From positions 1 to 19,249 of the forward strand of contig LJUE01000006.1 of NCBI GenBank assembly GCA_001303885.1: a stretch of 19,249 nucleotides of DNA. Reading direction: 5' to 3'. Every line of letters begins with the position of its first letter. Position 1 is the stretch's first letter. The DNA comes from Planctomycetes bacterium SM23_32. Lineage in GTDB: Bacteria; Planctomycetota; Brocadiia; SM23-32. Below, one piece after another: positions 6,266-14,901 of the stretch. The position numbers and the translations under genes are program-made. The notes under the pieces are model-generated. The model searched no databases. It had not been told where the DNA came from and saw nothing but the letters and a program-made list of their open reading frames with translations.

Positions 6266-7906
6266 ATGGCGCCAAAAGAGCTGGTTTTCGGACGAGAAGC
6301 GCAGGAGAAGCTGATGGAGGGCGTATCGAAGCTCGCCCGCGCCGTCAGCCAGACCCTCGGGCCCCGCGGCCGCAACGCCGTGCTCGACAAGGGCTGGGGC
6401 AGCCCCAAGGTCACCAAGGACGGCGTCACCGTCGCTGAGGACATCGAGCTTTCGGAGCGGTACGAGAACCTGGGAGCCCAACTGCTGAAGCAGGCCGCCT
6501 CGAAGACCAACGACGACGCCGGCGACGGCACCACCACCGCCACCATCCTGGGCCACGCCCTGTGCGCCGAAGGGATGAAGAGGGTGGTGGCCGGCTGCGA
6601 TGCGATGGCCATGCGCCGCGGCATGCAGAGGGCCGCCGACGGCGTGGTGGAGGAGCTGAAGAAGCACAGCAAGGCCGTCCTCGCCGCCGAGGACATCGCC
6701 GCCGTGGCCGGCATCGCCGCCAACAACGACAAGGAAGTGGGGCGGATGATCGCCAAGGCCATGGACAAGGTCGGGCGCAACGGCGTCATCACCGTCGAGG
6801 AGGGCCGGGGGCTTGAGACCGAGATCGAGGTGGTCGAAGGCATGCAGTTCGACCGCGGCTACCTCTCCCCGCATTTCATCACCGACCCGGACTCGATGGA
6901 GTGCGTCCTGGAAGACTGCTACGTGTTGATCTTCGAGAAGAAGATCACCACGTCCAAGTCCATTGCCGCCATCATGGAGAAGGTGGCCCAGAAGCGCAAG
7001 CCGCTGCTGGTCGTCAGCGAGGACGTCGAGACGGATGCGCTGGCCACGCTGGTGGTCAACAAGCTGCGCGGCGTGCTGAGCTGCTGCGCGGCGAAGGCCC
7101 CCGGCTACGGCGACCGGCGCAAGGCCATGATGGAGGACATCGCCATCTTGACCGGGGCCAGGGCCATCTTCCAGGACCTGGGCATTGACCTGGAGAACGT
7201 CGAGCTGAGCGATCTGGGGCGTGCCAAGAAGGTGAGCGTCTCCAGCAAGACGACCACCATCGTCGAAGGCGCCGGGAAGGACAGGGACATCAGGGGACGC
7301 GTGGCGCAGATCGAGCGCGAGATCGAGACGACCACCAGCGACTACGACCGCGAGAAGCTCCAGGAGCGACTGGCCAAGCTCAGCGGCGGGGTGGCCGAGA
7401 TCAACGTCGGCGCCGCCACCGAGACCGAGATGAAGGAGAAGAAGGCGCGGGTCGAGGACGCGCTGAACGCCACGCACGCGGCCGTCGAGGAGGGCGTGCT
7501 GCCGGGCGGTGGCGTGGCGCTGTTTCGCGCGGCGTCGGTCCTGGACGGGCTCGGCCTCTCCGGCGACGAGGCCGTAGGGGCTGACATCGTGAAGGCCGCC
7601 CTTCGCGTGCCGCTGATGACGATTGCGGAGAACGCCGGGCTCGGCGGGCCCGTCGTGGCGCGCCGCGTGGAGCGCGGAGACGGCTATGCCTTCGGCTACG
7701 ACGCCGAGGCCGAGGAATACTGCGACCTGATGAAGGCCGGGGTCATTGACCCGACCAAGGTCATCCGCATTGCCCTGCAGAACGCCGTGAGCGTGGCCGG
7801 CATACTGCTGAGCACCGAGTGCCTGGTCCGGGAGGCCAAGGAGGAAGAGGAAGAGGGGCCGCCGGGGGGCATGCCGGGCGGCATGGGAGACATGGGCATG
7901 ATGTGA
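6266..7906 (+). CDS. groEL1: Chaperonin GroEL, paralogue 1 (GGM tail, altered apical site)
   Basis: A 546-residue chaperonin that lines up with E. coli GroEL without gaps through at least residue 264, so numbering can be compared directly. ATP-site residues are kept: TLGPRGRN at 30-37, Asp52 (KDGVT), Asp87 (DDAGDGTTT) and Asp398 (RVEDAL). The C terminus is the flexible GPPGGMPGGM-type tail. The apical client/GroES-binding surface differs: residue 203 is His (Tyr in E. coli), 234 is Ala (Leu) and 237 is Met (Leu), while Tyr199, Phe204, Leu259, Val263 and Val264 are kept. The helix at 226-240 reads KITTSKSIAAIMEKV, unlike the canonical segment. AGGAGG precedes the ATG. It is the first gene of the groE operon; groES follows after 84 bases. 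It is cytoplasmic and probably folds a specialised client set (inference). Confidence 0.96.
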   Translation: MAPKELVFGREAQEKLMEGVSKLARAVSQTLGPRGRNAVLDKGWGSPKVTKDGVTVAEDIELSERYENLGAQLLKQAASKTNDDAGDGTTTATILGHALCAEGMKRVVAGCDAMAMRRGMQRAADGVVEELKKHSKAVLAAEDIAAVAGIAANNDKEVGRMIAKAMDKVGRNGVITVEEGRGLETEIEVVEGMQFDRGYLSPHFITDPDSMECVLEDCYVLIFEKKITTSKSIAAIMEKVAQKRKPLLVVSEDVETDALATLVVNKLRGVLSCCAAKAPGYGDRRKAMMEDIAILTGARAIFQDLGIDLENVELSDLGRAKKVSVSSKTTTIVEGAGKDRDIRGRVAQIEREIETTTSDYDREKLQERLAKLSGGVAEINVGAATETEMKEKKARVEDALNATHAAVEEGVLPGGGVALFRAASVLDGLGLSGDEAVGADIVKAALRVPLMTIAENAGLGGPVVARRVERGDGYAFGYDAEAEEYCDLMKAGVIDPTKVIRIALQNAVSVAGILLSTECLVREAKEEEEEGPPGGMPGGMGDMGMM

Positions 7907-7990
7907 GGCGCGGACCGCTGCTCGCCCACAAATGGAACGATAGATGCCGGGAACCAGTGAACCAGAAGTCGGCACGGAGGTGAAGCACAG

Positions 7991-8284
7991 ATGGCAAAGC
8001 TGAAGCCGCTTGACGATCGTGTGGTGGTGCAGCCCCTGGAGCGGGAGGACAAGACGAAGGGCGGCATCTTCCTGCCCGAGACCGCCAAGGAGAAGCCCCA
8101 GCAGGGCAAGGTGGTTGCCACCGGCCCCGGCAAGCTGCTCGACAGCGGGGAGCGCGCCAAATTGAACGTCAAGAAGGGCAACGTGGTGATCTTCGCCAAG
8201 TACAGCGGCTCCGAGGTGGAAGTGGACGGCAAAGAGCTGCTCATCATGCGTGAGAGCGACTTGCTGGCCGTGGTGGAGGGCTGA
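7991..8284 (+). CDS. groES: Co-chaperonin GroES
   Basis: A 97-residue lid of the GroEL chamber, the normal length for the family. It begins KLKPLDDRVVVQPLE and has the mobile loop DKTKGGIFLPETAKEKP (the hydrophobic GGIFL segment contacts GroEL). It continues with QGKVVATGPGK and the closing DGKELLIMRESDLLAVVEG. A strong ribosome-binding site GGAGGTG precedes the ATG. It sits between the two groEL genes with a 38-base gap to groEL2. As the only groES in the window it presumably serves both chaperonins, unless another copy exists elsewhere. Confidence 0.97.
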   Translation: MAKLKPLDDRVVVQPLEREDKTKGGIFLPETAKEKPQQGKVVATGPGKLLDSGERAKLNVKKGNVVIFAKYSGSEVEVDGKELLIMRESDLLAVVEG

Positions 8285-8322
8285 GGTCCGCCGCGCCCGC
8301 TGAGACTACCGGGAGGAGGAGC

Positions 8323-9948
<1,626 letters not shown>

Positions 9949-9971
9949 GCATGCGGCGCCCGGACGGGCCG

Positions 9972-9997
9972 GCCGGAGGGCCGTTGCGGCCGCCGGC
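9972..9997 (+). terminator. First hairpin in the groEL2-dnaJ gap
   Basis: GCCGG (9972-9976) pairs with CCGGC (9993-9997), and GGCCG (9979-9983) with CGGCC (9987-9991), around a TTG loop with a small internal bulge. It is very GC-rich, has no T tract after it, and lies 24 bases after the groEL2 stop. Confidence 0.35.
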
Positions 9998-10028
9998 GTC
10001 AGCCGTTGCTTCCGAACACCACGGTCAG

Positions 10029-10058
10029 AGGGCTGCCGGCAGGCGGCCCTCGTTGTTA
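10029..10058 (+). terminator. Second hairpin in the groEL2-dnaJ gap, terminator-like
   Basis: AGGGCTGCC (10029-10037) pairs with GGCGGCCCT (10042-10050) over nine pairs, one of them T-G, with a GGCA loop. It is followed by CGTTGTTA, a weak T-rich tail. It probably ends or attenuates the groE transcript before dnaJ. No clear promoter for dnaJ was found downstream of it, so read-through is likely. Confidence 0.5.
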
Positions 10059-10086
10059 GGGGCGCGCGGCGGCGCGGGAGCGTTCA

Positions 10087-11220
10087 ATGGCGGACCGCGA
10101 CTACTACGAGGTCCTGGGCGTGCAGCAGGACGCCTCCCAGGCCGACATCAAGAAGGCCTACCGGGGGATGGCGCTGCGCTACCACCCGGACCGCAACCCC
10201 GGCGACCCCGGGGCGGCAGAGCGCTTCAAAGAGGCCGCCGAAGCCTATGAGGTGCTCGGCAACGAGGAGGCGCGCCGCCGCTACGACCTCTATGGCAAGG
10301 CCGGCCTCCAGGGCGTGCCGCTGCATGAGTTCTCGTCGGTTGACGACATTCTGAACGTCTTCAGCGATTTCTTCGGCGGCGCCGGGTTCTTCGACGACTT
10401 CTTCGGCCGTACGCGCGCTCGCCAGCCCACCCGCGGCCGCAACCTCCGCGTGAGCGTGGAGATCGGGTTGCGCGACGTGCTCACCGGCACGCAGAGGACC
10501 ATAGCGCTGACGCGCTCGGAGATCTGCGAGAGCTGTGCCGGCCGCGGCGCCCCCGAGGAAGGTATGAGGACGTGTTCCCAGTGCCGCGGCCACGGCGAGG
10601 TCGAAAGCCGCCAGGCCTTCTTCCGCATGCGCACCACCTGCCCGCGCTGCGGGGGACGAGGCACGGTGATCACCGCGCCCTGCGGAGCCTGCGGCGGGAG
10701 CGGACGGCGTCAGCAGCAGGTGCAGGTGGTGGTCAGCATACCGGCCGGCATCGAGTCCGGCACGCGGCTGCGCGTCAGGGCCGAGGGAGAGCCGTCGTCC
10801 GACGGGCCGCGGGGCGACCTGTTCTGCGACGTGTTCGTCAGCGAGGACGCGGTGTTCGCCCGCAACGGGACGGAGCTGCTCTGCGAAGTGCCCGTAAGCT
10901 ATCCGACGGCGGCCCTCGGCGGGAGCATCGAGGTGCCGAGCGTGGACGGCGAGTCGTGTGAGCTCGTCGTCCCTCGCGGCACGCAGAGCGGCGACGTGCT
11001 GCGCATGAGGCGGCTGGGGCTGCCCGCAATGGGGCGCGGCGGCCGAGGCGACATGCTGGTGAGAGTGATCGTGGAGACCCCGCAGAGGCTGACGCGCCGC
11101 CAGGAGGAACTGCTGCGCGAGCTGGCCGAGATCGAGGACGTCAACGTGTCCGAGAGACGCAAGACCTTCCTGGCGAAGCTCAAGTCCTACATCTACGGCC
11201 AGCCGGAGGAGCCCGAGTAA
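10087..11220 (+). CDS. dnaJ: Chaperone DnaJ (type I Hsp40)
   Basis: A 377-residue co-chaperone that delivers clients to DnaK and stimulates its ATPase. The J domain (residues 1-70) has DYYEVLGV and the essential HPD at 33-35. The linker region 71-118 is rich in Phe, Gly and Asp (DFFGGAGFFDDFFG). The zinc-binding region has all four CxxCxGxG repeats: Cys147/150, 163/166, 185/188 and 199/202. The two C-terminal beta domains follow, with IPAGIESGTRLRV and GDLFCDVFV. This is the full type I architecture at normal length. The ATG has GGGAG upstream. grpE follows after 41 bases, so dnaJ and grpE are probably one unit. dnaK is not in the window. Confidence 0.96.
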   Translation: MADRDYYEVLGVQQDASQADIKKAYRGMALRYHPDRNPGDPGAAERFKEAAEAYEVLGNEEARRRYDLYGKAGLQGVPLHEFSSVDDILNVFSDFFGGAGFFDDFFGRTRARQPTRGRNLRVSVEIGLRDVLTGTQRTIALTRSEICESCAGRGAPEEGMRTCSQCRGHGEVESRQAFFRMRTTCPRCGGRGTVITAPCGACGGSGRRQQQVQVVVSIPAGIESGTRLRVRAEGEPSSDGPRGDLFCDVFVSEDAVFARNGTELLCEVPVSYPTAALGGSIEVPSVDGESCELVVPRGTQSGDVLRMRRLGLPAMGRGGRGDMLVRVIVETPQRLTRRQEELLRELAEIEDVNVSERRKTFLAKLKSYIYGQPEEPE

Positions 11221-11261
11221 CCCCGGCTCAGGCCGAACGACGCCGAACAGGAGAGAGCAAA

Positions 11262-11891
11262 GTGAGCGAGCGAGACGGCTATCCCGAGGAGACGACGGGC
11301 AGGGCAGAACCGGCCGATGAGACCGAAGGGCAGGCCGACGTGGAGGCCGCCGCGCAGGCCGAGCCCATCGCGCTTTCCTACGCCGAGTACGAAGAGCTGA
11401 AGACGCTGGCCCAGGAGCGGGACGACTACCTGCGGCGCCTCCAGCGCGCCGTGGCCGACTACCAGAACCTCCAGAGGCGCATCGAGCGCTTCCGGATGCA
11501 GGCCCGCGAGGACGCCGTGCGTTCGGCTGCAGAGGAGATCCTGCCCATTGCCGACAGCCTGGCCCGTGCCTTGCAGGCCGCCGAGCGGACCGAGGGAGCC
11601 GAGAACATCGTGGAGGGGCTGCGCCTGGTGGAGAAAGAGTTCTACGACGCTCTCGGCAAGTTCAACATCCGGCCGGTGGAGGCCGTCGGCAGCCTGTTCG
11701 ACCCGCACTACCACGAGGCCGCCATGCAGGAGCCGGCCGCCGAGGCCGCCCCCAACACCGTGGTGCGGGAACTGAAGAAAGGGTTCGTGATGGGCGACCT
11801 GGTCATCAGGCCCAGCCAGGTGGTGGTGGCGGGCCCCGAGCCCCCGCCGGCCGGCCCCGAGCAGGCCGGCGCCGGCGAAGAGGGGCGTTGA
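11262..11891 (+). CDS. grpE: Nucleotide exchange factor GrpE
   Basis: A 209-residue GrpE that releases ADP from DnaK. The start is a GTG at 11262 behind AGGAGAG. The first 40 residues are acidic and probably disordered. A long helix / coiled coil follows (about 45-110), with the conserved RDDYLRRLQRAVADYQNLQRR stretch. The C-terminal beta domain has NIRPVEAVGSLFDPHYHEA and ELKKGFVMGDLVIRPSQVVVA, the GrpE signature. A short Pro/Gly/Ala tail closes it. The stop codon is overlapped by the promoter for the next gene pair. It works with the upstream DnaJ. Confidence 0.95.
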   Translation: MSERDGYPEETTGRAEPADETEGQADVEAAAQAEPIALSYAEYEELKTLAQERDDYLRRLQRAVADYQNLQRRIERFRMQAREDAVRSAAEEILPIADSLARALQAAERTEGAENIVEGLRLVEKEFYDALGKFNIRPVEAVGSLFDPHYHEAAMQEPAAEAAPNTVVRELKKGFVMGDLVIRPSQVVVAGPEPPPAGPEQAGAGEEGR

Positions 11892-11916
11892 TTCCGGCCG
11901 CCGCGCCGCGTAAAAT
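11888..11916 (+). promoter_or_regulatory. Promoter of the zinc-ribbon/yacG unit
   Basis: TTGATT (11888-11893), 17 bases, TAAAAT (11911-11916). The -35 box covers the TGA stop of grpE (11889-11891). The predicted start near 11923 gives a leader of about 60 bases to the ATG at 11983. Confidence 0.5.
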
Positions 11917-11982
11917 GTGCATAAATCGGGCCTTAGGATTGCCGGGCGGGTAGTTCACGGCGCACCCGGCGCGGGATTCAGC

Positions 11983-12237
11983 ATGCCCACTTACGACTAC
12001 CAGTGCAAGCACTGTCGCCACAGGTTCGAGGCATTCCAGAGCATCACGGCCCGTCCGCTCAGGAAGTGCCCCGAGTGCGGCCAGAACGGACTGAAGCGGC
12101 TCATCAGCGCAGGGGCGGGCGTGATCTTCAAGGGCTCCGGCTTCTACGCCACCGACTACGGCAAGGGCCGCTCCAGAAAGCCCCCGTCCGGGGGCAAGGA
12201 GGAGAAGCCGTCCGCAGGCGGGGACCCCTCGGACTGA
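11983..12237 (+). CDS. FmdB-family zinc ribbon protein
   Basis: An 84-residue protein of the FmdB/CxxC_CxxC_SSSS family. MPTYDYQCKHC opens the zinc ribbon; the four ligands are Cys8, Cys11, Cys29 and Cys32 (CPECG). The family motif GVIFKGSGFYATDYG (46-60) follows, then a basic, Ser/Gly-rich tail. The frame is open from 11917, but the conserved N terminus starts at the ATG at 11983. The ribosome-binding site is weak (GCGGG). The biochemical role is unknown; it was first named as a putative regulator of formamidase expression. It is followed by yacG after 63 bases, probably in one transcript. Confidence 0.9.
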   Translation: MPTYDYQCKHCRHRFEAFQSITARPLRKCPECGQNGLKRLISAGAGVIFKGSGFYATDYGKGRSRKPPSGGKEEKPSAGGDPSD

Positions 12238-12300
12238 GGGGGCCGGCGGCGCGGCGCCAAAGGCGGCCACCCATCACGCAAGGGAGGCGGGGGCGCTGGC

Positions 12301-12495
12301 ATGTGCCCCGAAGTGCTCAAGGTCAACTGCCCGAACTGCGGCAGGGAAGTCGTGCGGGCGCGGCCGTCGGAGGCCCCCTTCTTCCCGTTCTGCTGCGAGC
12401 GGTGCAAGCTGATTGACCTGGGAAAGTGGCTGGACGAGCAGCACCGCATCGAGGAGCCGCTGGAGCCGGGGGCCGGTGCGTCCGGGGGCGCATAG
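12301..12495 (+). CDS. yacG: DNA gyrase inhibitor YacG (zinc-binding)
   Basis: A 64-residue zinc protein. The motif CPNCGR (Cys10, Cys13) and the downstream FPFCCERCKLIDLGKWL (Cys31 or Cys32, and Cys35) match YacG, including the invariant RCKxIDLGKW block. In E. coli YacG binds GyrB and blocks DNA binding. Here the usual serine after the third cysteine is a second cysteine. The C-terminal tail is short and Gly/Ala-rich. AAGGGAGG lies upstream of the ATG. It is the second gene after the zinc-ribbon protein. Confidence 0.92.
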   Translation: MCPEVLKVNCPNCGREVVRARPSEAPFFPFCCERCKLIDLGKWLDEQHRIEEPLEPGAGASGGA

Positions 12496-12510
12496 GGGGC
12501 GTTTTTGCGG

Positions 12511-12538
12511 TTGACAAAACGGCCGGCCGATGTATAAA
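12511..12538 (+). promoter_or_regulatory. Strong promoter of the acidic-tailed membrane protein
   Basis: A perfect TTGACA (12511-12516), a 16-base spacer and TATAAA (12533-12538), one of the best promoter matches in the window. The predicted start near 12545 leaves a leader of about 58 bases before the ATG at 12603. It also shows that upstream in-frame starts before 12545 cannot be used from this transcript. Confidence 0.65.
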
Positions 12539-12602
12539 GAGTGCGTGCCGTGGCGGCCGTGGGCGGGCAATGGGCGATTCCCTTAGGCAGCGGAGGCACG
12601 TC

Positions 12603-13856
12603 ATGAGGAAGCGCACCGGCGACTGGCGGGACCTTCTGTCGGCTTATGCTCTGGCCCTGGACGCGAAGAAGATATTCCTGGGCTTCATTGCCGTGCTGGG
12701 CACAGTGCTGATCATGGTCGTGGCCACTGGCGTGTACACGCCGGCGGAGGCGGGCGCCGGCTTCAAGACCGAGCTGGGGGAGTTCTCGCTGCTCTCGCAC
12801 TTCATGCGGGGCACCGGTTGCCGGATGCTGTGCCGGTTCCTCGTGTACCTGAACCCTTTCCATGGCGGCCTGGTGCACTTCGTCGTCTCGGTGTTGATCT
12901 ACGGGGCGTTGATGGCGGCCTGGAGCGGGGCTGCCGGGGGCATCAGCCGGCTGGCTGCGCTGGAATACGCCCGCGATGACCTGCCGACGCTCGACGACGC
13001 CCGGGCGATGGTCAGGCCCCGACGCAAGTCCTACTTCCTGGCCCCGTTGATGCCCCTCGTCGTCATCGTCCTGCTCACGGCGCTCAATGCGCTCGGGGGC
13101 CTGGTCGCCTCCATCCCCGTCATCGGGCGCATCCTGCTCATCCCCGGCTGGCCGCTTCTGCTGGCCACGACGACGATCATCGCGTTCCTGGCGGTCTTCG
13201 GCATCCTGAGCTTCGGGTTGATGATGCCGGCCGTCAGCGTGGAGGGGAAGGACGCCTTTGAGAGCTGGAGCACCGCATACAGCTACGTGCTCTGGGGGCT
13301 GCGGCGGTTCATCTGCTATACGCTGCTGGTGGGCGTCATCGGCGTCATCGCCGCCGTCGTTGCCTGGGCCCTCGGCGAGCTGGTCATCTACCTGATCTAC
13401 AAGACGGTCCACATCGGCTTCGTACACGGCGTTGACTGGCTGAGCTACAGCATCCAGTCGGACGCTGCCGAAGGATTCAGGATTGAGGTCCTCCCGGCGG
13501 GCACCGGCTTCAACTACGCGTGCAGTATCATCATGGTGGCCCTCATGCTCCTCATCCGGGCAGTGCCGGCCGCCTACGTCTTCTCCTACTTCTTCACAGC
13601 CGGCACCATCACCTACTTCCTCATGCGCAAGGACCAGGACAACATTGCGATAGACGAGATCTACGAGGAGGCCGCCGAGGAGGAGGGCGCCGAAGGGCTG
13701 CAAGAGGAGGCCATCGCTGAGGAGCCCGAAGCGCCGGAAGAGGAGGGACCTCCCGGGGAGCCTGAAGAGCCGGAGGAGGAGGCCCCGGCAGCCGAGGAAG
13801 AGGCAGAGGAGCCCGACGAAGAGGAGGCCGAGGACGAACCCGAAGAGGAGCAGTAG
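12603..13856 (+). CDS. Polytopic membrane protein with long acidic C-terminal tail
   Basis: A 417-residue integral membrane protein. The frame is open from 12426, but only the ATGs at 12570 and 12603 lie after the predicted transcription start, and the latter has GGAGG at ideal spacing. Hydrophobic segments are near residues 24-45, 90-112, 146-170, 178-211, 236-266 and 310-342. After the fourth comes a motif, MPAVSVEGKDAFESWSTAYSY, that I associate from memory with planctomycete membrane proteins of unknown function. Residues 348-417 form a Glu/Pro/Ala-rich tail with almost no basic residues, probably cytoplasmic and disordered. It has its own strong promoter and is followed by two hairpins, so it forms a single-gene unit. 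Function not recognised. Confidence 0.8.
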   Translation: MRKRTGDWRDLLSAYALALDAKKIFLGFIAVLGTVLIMVVATGVYTPAEAGAGFKTELGEFSLLSHFMRGTGCRMLCRFLVYLNPFHGGLVHFVVSVLIYGALMAAWSGAAGGISRLAALEYARDDLPTLDDARAMVRPRRKSYFLAPLMPLVVIVLLTALNALGGLVASIPVIGRILLIPGWPLLLATTTIIAFLAVFGILSFGLMMPAVSVEGKDAFESWSTAYSYVLWGLRRFICYTLLVGVIGVIAAVVAWALGELVIYLIYKTVHIGFVHGVDWLSYSIQSDAAEGFRIEVLPAGTGFNYACSIIMVALMLLIRAVPAAYVFSYFFTAGTITYFLMRKDQDNIAIDEIYEEAAEEEGAEGLQEEAIAEEPEAPEEEGPPGEPEEPEEEAPAAEEEAEEPDEEEAEDEPEEEQ

Positions 13857-13887
13857 CACGGCCCGATGGCAGCGAGGGGGCCCGTGC
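13856..13887 (+). terminator. Hairpin starting in the membrane-protein stop codon
   Basis: GCACGGCCC (13856-13864) pairs with GGGCCCGTGC (13878-13887) with one bulged base. It begins at the G of the TAG stop. It is the first of two stem-loops after this gene. Confidence 0.4.
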
Positions 13888-13901
13888 TTGACGGTGCGTG
13901 G

Positions 13902-13930
13902 GAGGGCGGCCGAGGCCGCCCTCTTGCTTT
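13902..13930 (+). terminator. Rho-independent terminator of the membrane-protein gene
   Basis: A perfect 9-bp stem, GAGGGCGGC (13902-13910) with GCCGCCCTC (13915-13923) and a CGAG loop, followed by TTGCTTT. It is the best terminator in the window and separates the membrane protein from the downstream operon. Confidence 0.7.
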
Positions 13931-13971
13931 CGGCCGGGCGCGCTGCCGCGGCGGCGGCGGGTCGAATCGCG

Positions 13972-13999
13972 TTGCGAAACCTCCGGTTTCTGTTACATT
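13972..13999 (+). promoter_or_regulatory. Extended -10 promoter of the four-gene operon
   Basis: TTGCGA (13972-13977), 16 bases, TACATT (13994-13999), with TGT directly before the -10 forming an extended -10 element. The predicted start near 14006 gives a leader of about 70 bases before the ATG at 14075. Confidence 0.55.
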
Positions 14000-14074
14000 A
14001 TTGGGCGCGGCGCGCAATCCGGTGCCGTAGCGCCCGTGCCGACATCCTGTGACGCTCATCCCCGGAGGTCGTTG

Positions 14075-14881
14075 ATGCTCATTGACTTCCACTGCCACCT
14101 CTACGACGAGCCCGGCTACGGCGAGGCCCTGGCGGAGACGGGCAGGAACCTGGGCGTTGACCGCCTGTGCATCGGCGGGGGAGACGCCCAGTACGGCCTG
14201 GCGGCCAATGCCGAGGTGCGCAGGCAGGCGGACGCCTATCCGGAGCTCTTTGTGCCCTTCGCGCAGGTCGAGCTGGGCGTTGACGGGCCGACGACGGTCG
14301 AGCGCTACAGGCGCATCGGCTTCGAAGGACTGATCGTCTGCGCGCCTCCCGCTCCGTATGACGACCAGGCCTTCTTCCCGGTCTACGAGGCGGCAGCGGC
14401 CCTGGAGATGCCGGTCGTTTTCCACACGGGCTACACGCCGCCCGCGCCGCTGGACCGTGCCAAGGGCGTTCGCTCGGTCCACGCGCGCCCCGTTTGCCTG
14501 GATACGCTGGCGCGCTACTTTCCCGCCCTCAAGATAGTGGGCGTGGGCCTGGGCAGCCCCTGGTGTGAGGAGGCCGCCGAGACGATGCGGCACCACGCCA
14601 ACGTCTACTTCGACCTTTCCGGCGATCTTCTGCGGCGCAAGGGGGCCGACTTCTTCGGCAGGTTGTTCCGGCCTGCGCAGGCGCCCTTGTGGCAGGACGA
14701 AGGCAGCGGCAACACGTGGGAGCGCGTGGTCTTCGGCAGCGCCGTGCGGCATGAGGAGATAGCCTCCGTCGAGCGCGATTACCAGAGGATATTCCGCTCG
14801 CTGGCCCTGGGCCAGGGCGACATGGACGCCGTGATGGGCGGCACGGCCGCGCACCTGCTGGGTATGACGTCGGCAGCCTGA
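14075..14881 (+). CDS. Amidohydrolase-fold protein with incomplete metal site
   Basis: A 268-residue TIM-barrel protein of the amidohydrolase_2 (ACMSD-like) type. The first strand carries the metal motif DFHCHLY (His6, His8), and strand five has VVFHTGY (His117). The later ligands are missing: where the family has an AHxG histidine, this protein reads KIVGVGLGSPW (around residue 157), and where it has FGSDxPH it reads FGSAVRHEE (Ala223). It may therefore bind one metal weakly, use other residues, or be non-enzymatic. The frame is open from 13898, but the ATG at 14075 follows GGAGG and begins the conserved strand. It is the first gene of a four-gene operon. The substrate is unknown. Confidence 0.78.
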   Translation: MLIDFHCHLYDEPGYGEALAETGRNLGVDRLCIGGGDAQYGLAANAEVRRQADAYPELFVPFAQVELGVDGPTTVERYRRIGFEGLIVCAPPAPYDDQAFFPVYEAAAALEMPVVFHTGYTPPAPLDRAKGVRSVHARPVCLDTLARYFPALKIVGVGLGSPWCEEAAETMRHHANVYFDLSGDLLRRKGADFFGRLFRPAQAPLWQDEGSGNTWERVVFGSAVRHEEIASVERDYQRIFRSLALGQGDMDAVMGGTAAHLLGMTSAA

Positions 14882-14901
14882 CCATCGGATCCGGAAGCGA
14901 C

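Noticed and set aside
6221..7975. 584-residue minus-strand frame opposite groEL1
   Set aside because: Exact antisense of a strongly conserved gene; open only because of GC-rich third positions.
9951..10250. Plus-strand frame in the groEL2-dnaJ gap
   Set aside because: It overlaps the dnaJ start in another frame, covers the hairpins, and shows Arg/Gly/Pro-rich sequence without a ribosome-binding site.
11917..11982. 22-residue N-terminal extension of the zinc-ribbon protein
   Set aside because: The family begins MPTYDYxC, which starts at 11983; the extension lacks a good ribosome-binding site.
12426..12602. Upstream in-frame extension of the membrane protein overlapping yacG
   Set aside because: It crosses yacG and the strong promoter at 12511-12538; the ATG at 12603 has GGAGG.
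13898..14074. Upstream in-frame extension of the amidohydrolase-like gene
   Set aside because: It would begin inside the terminator and cover the promoter at 13972-13999. The conserved protein begins at the ATG at 14075, which has a ribosome-binding site.
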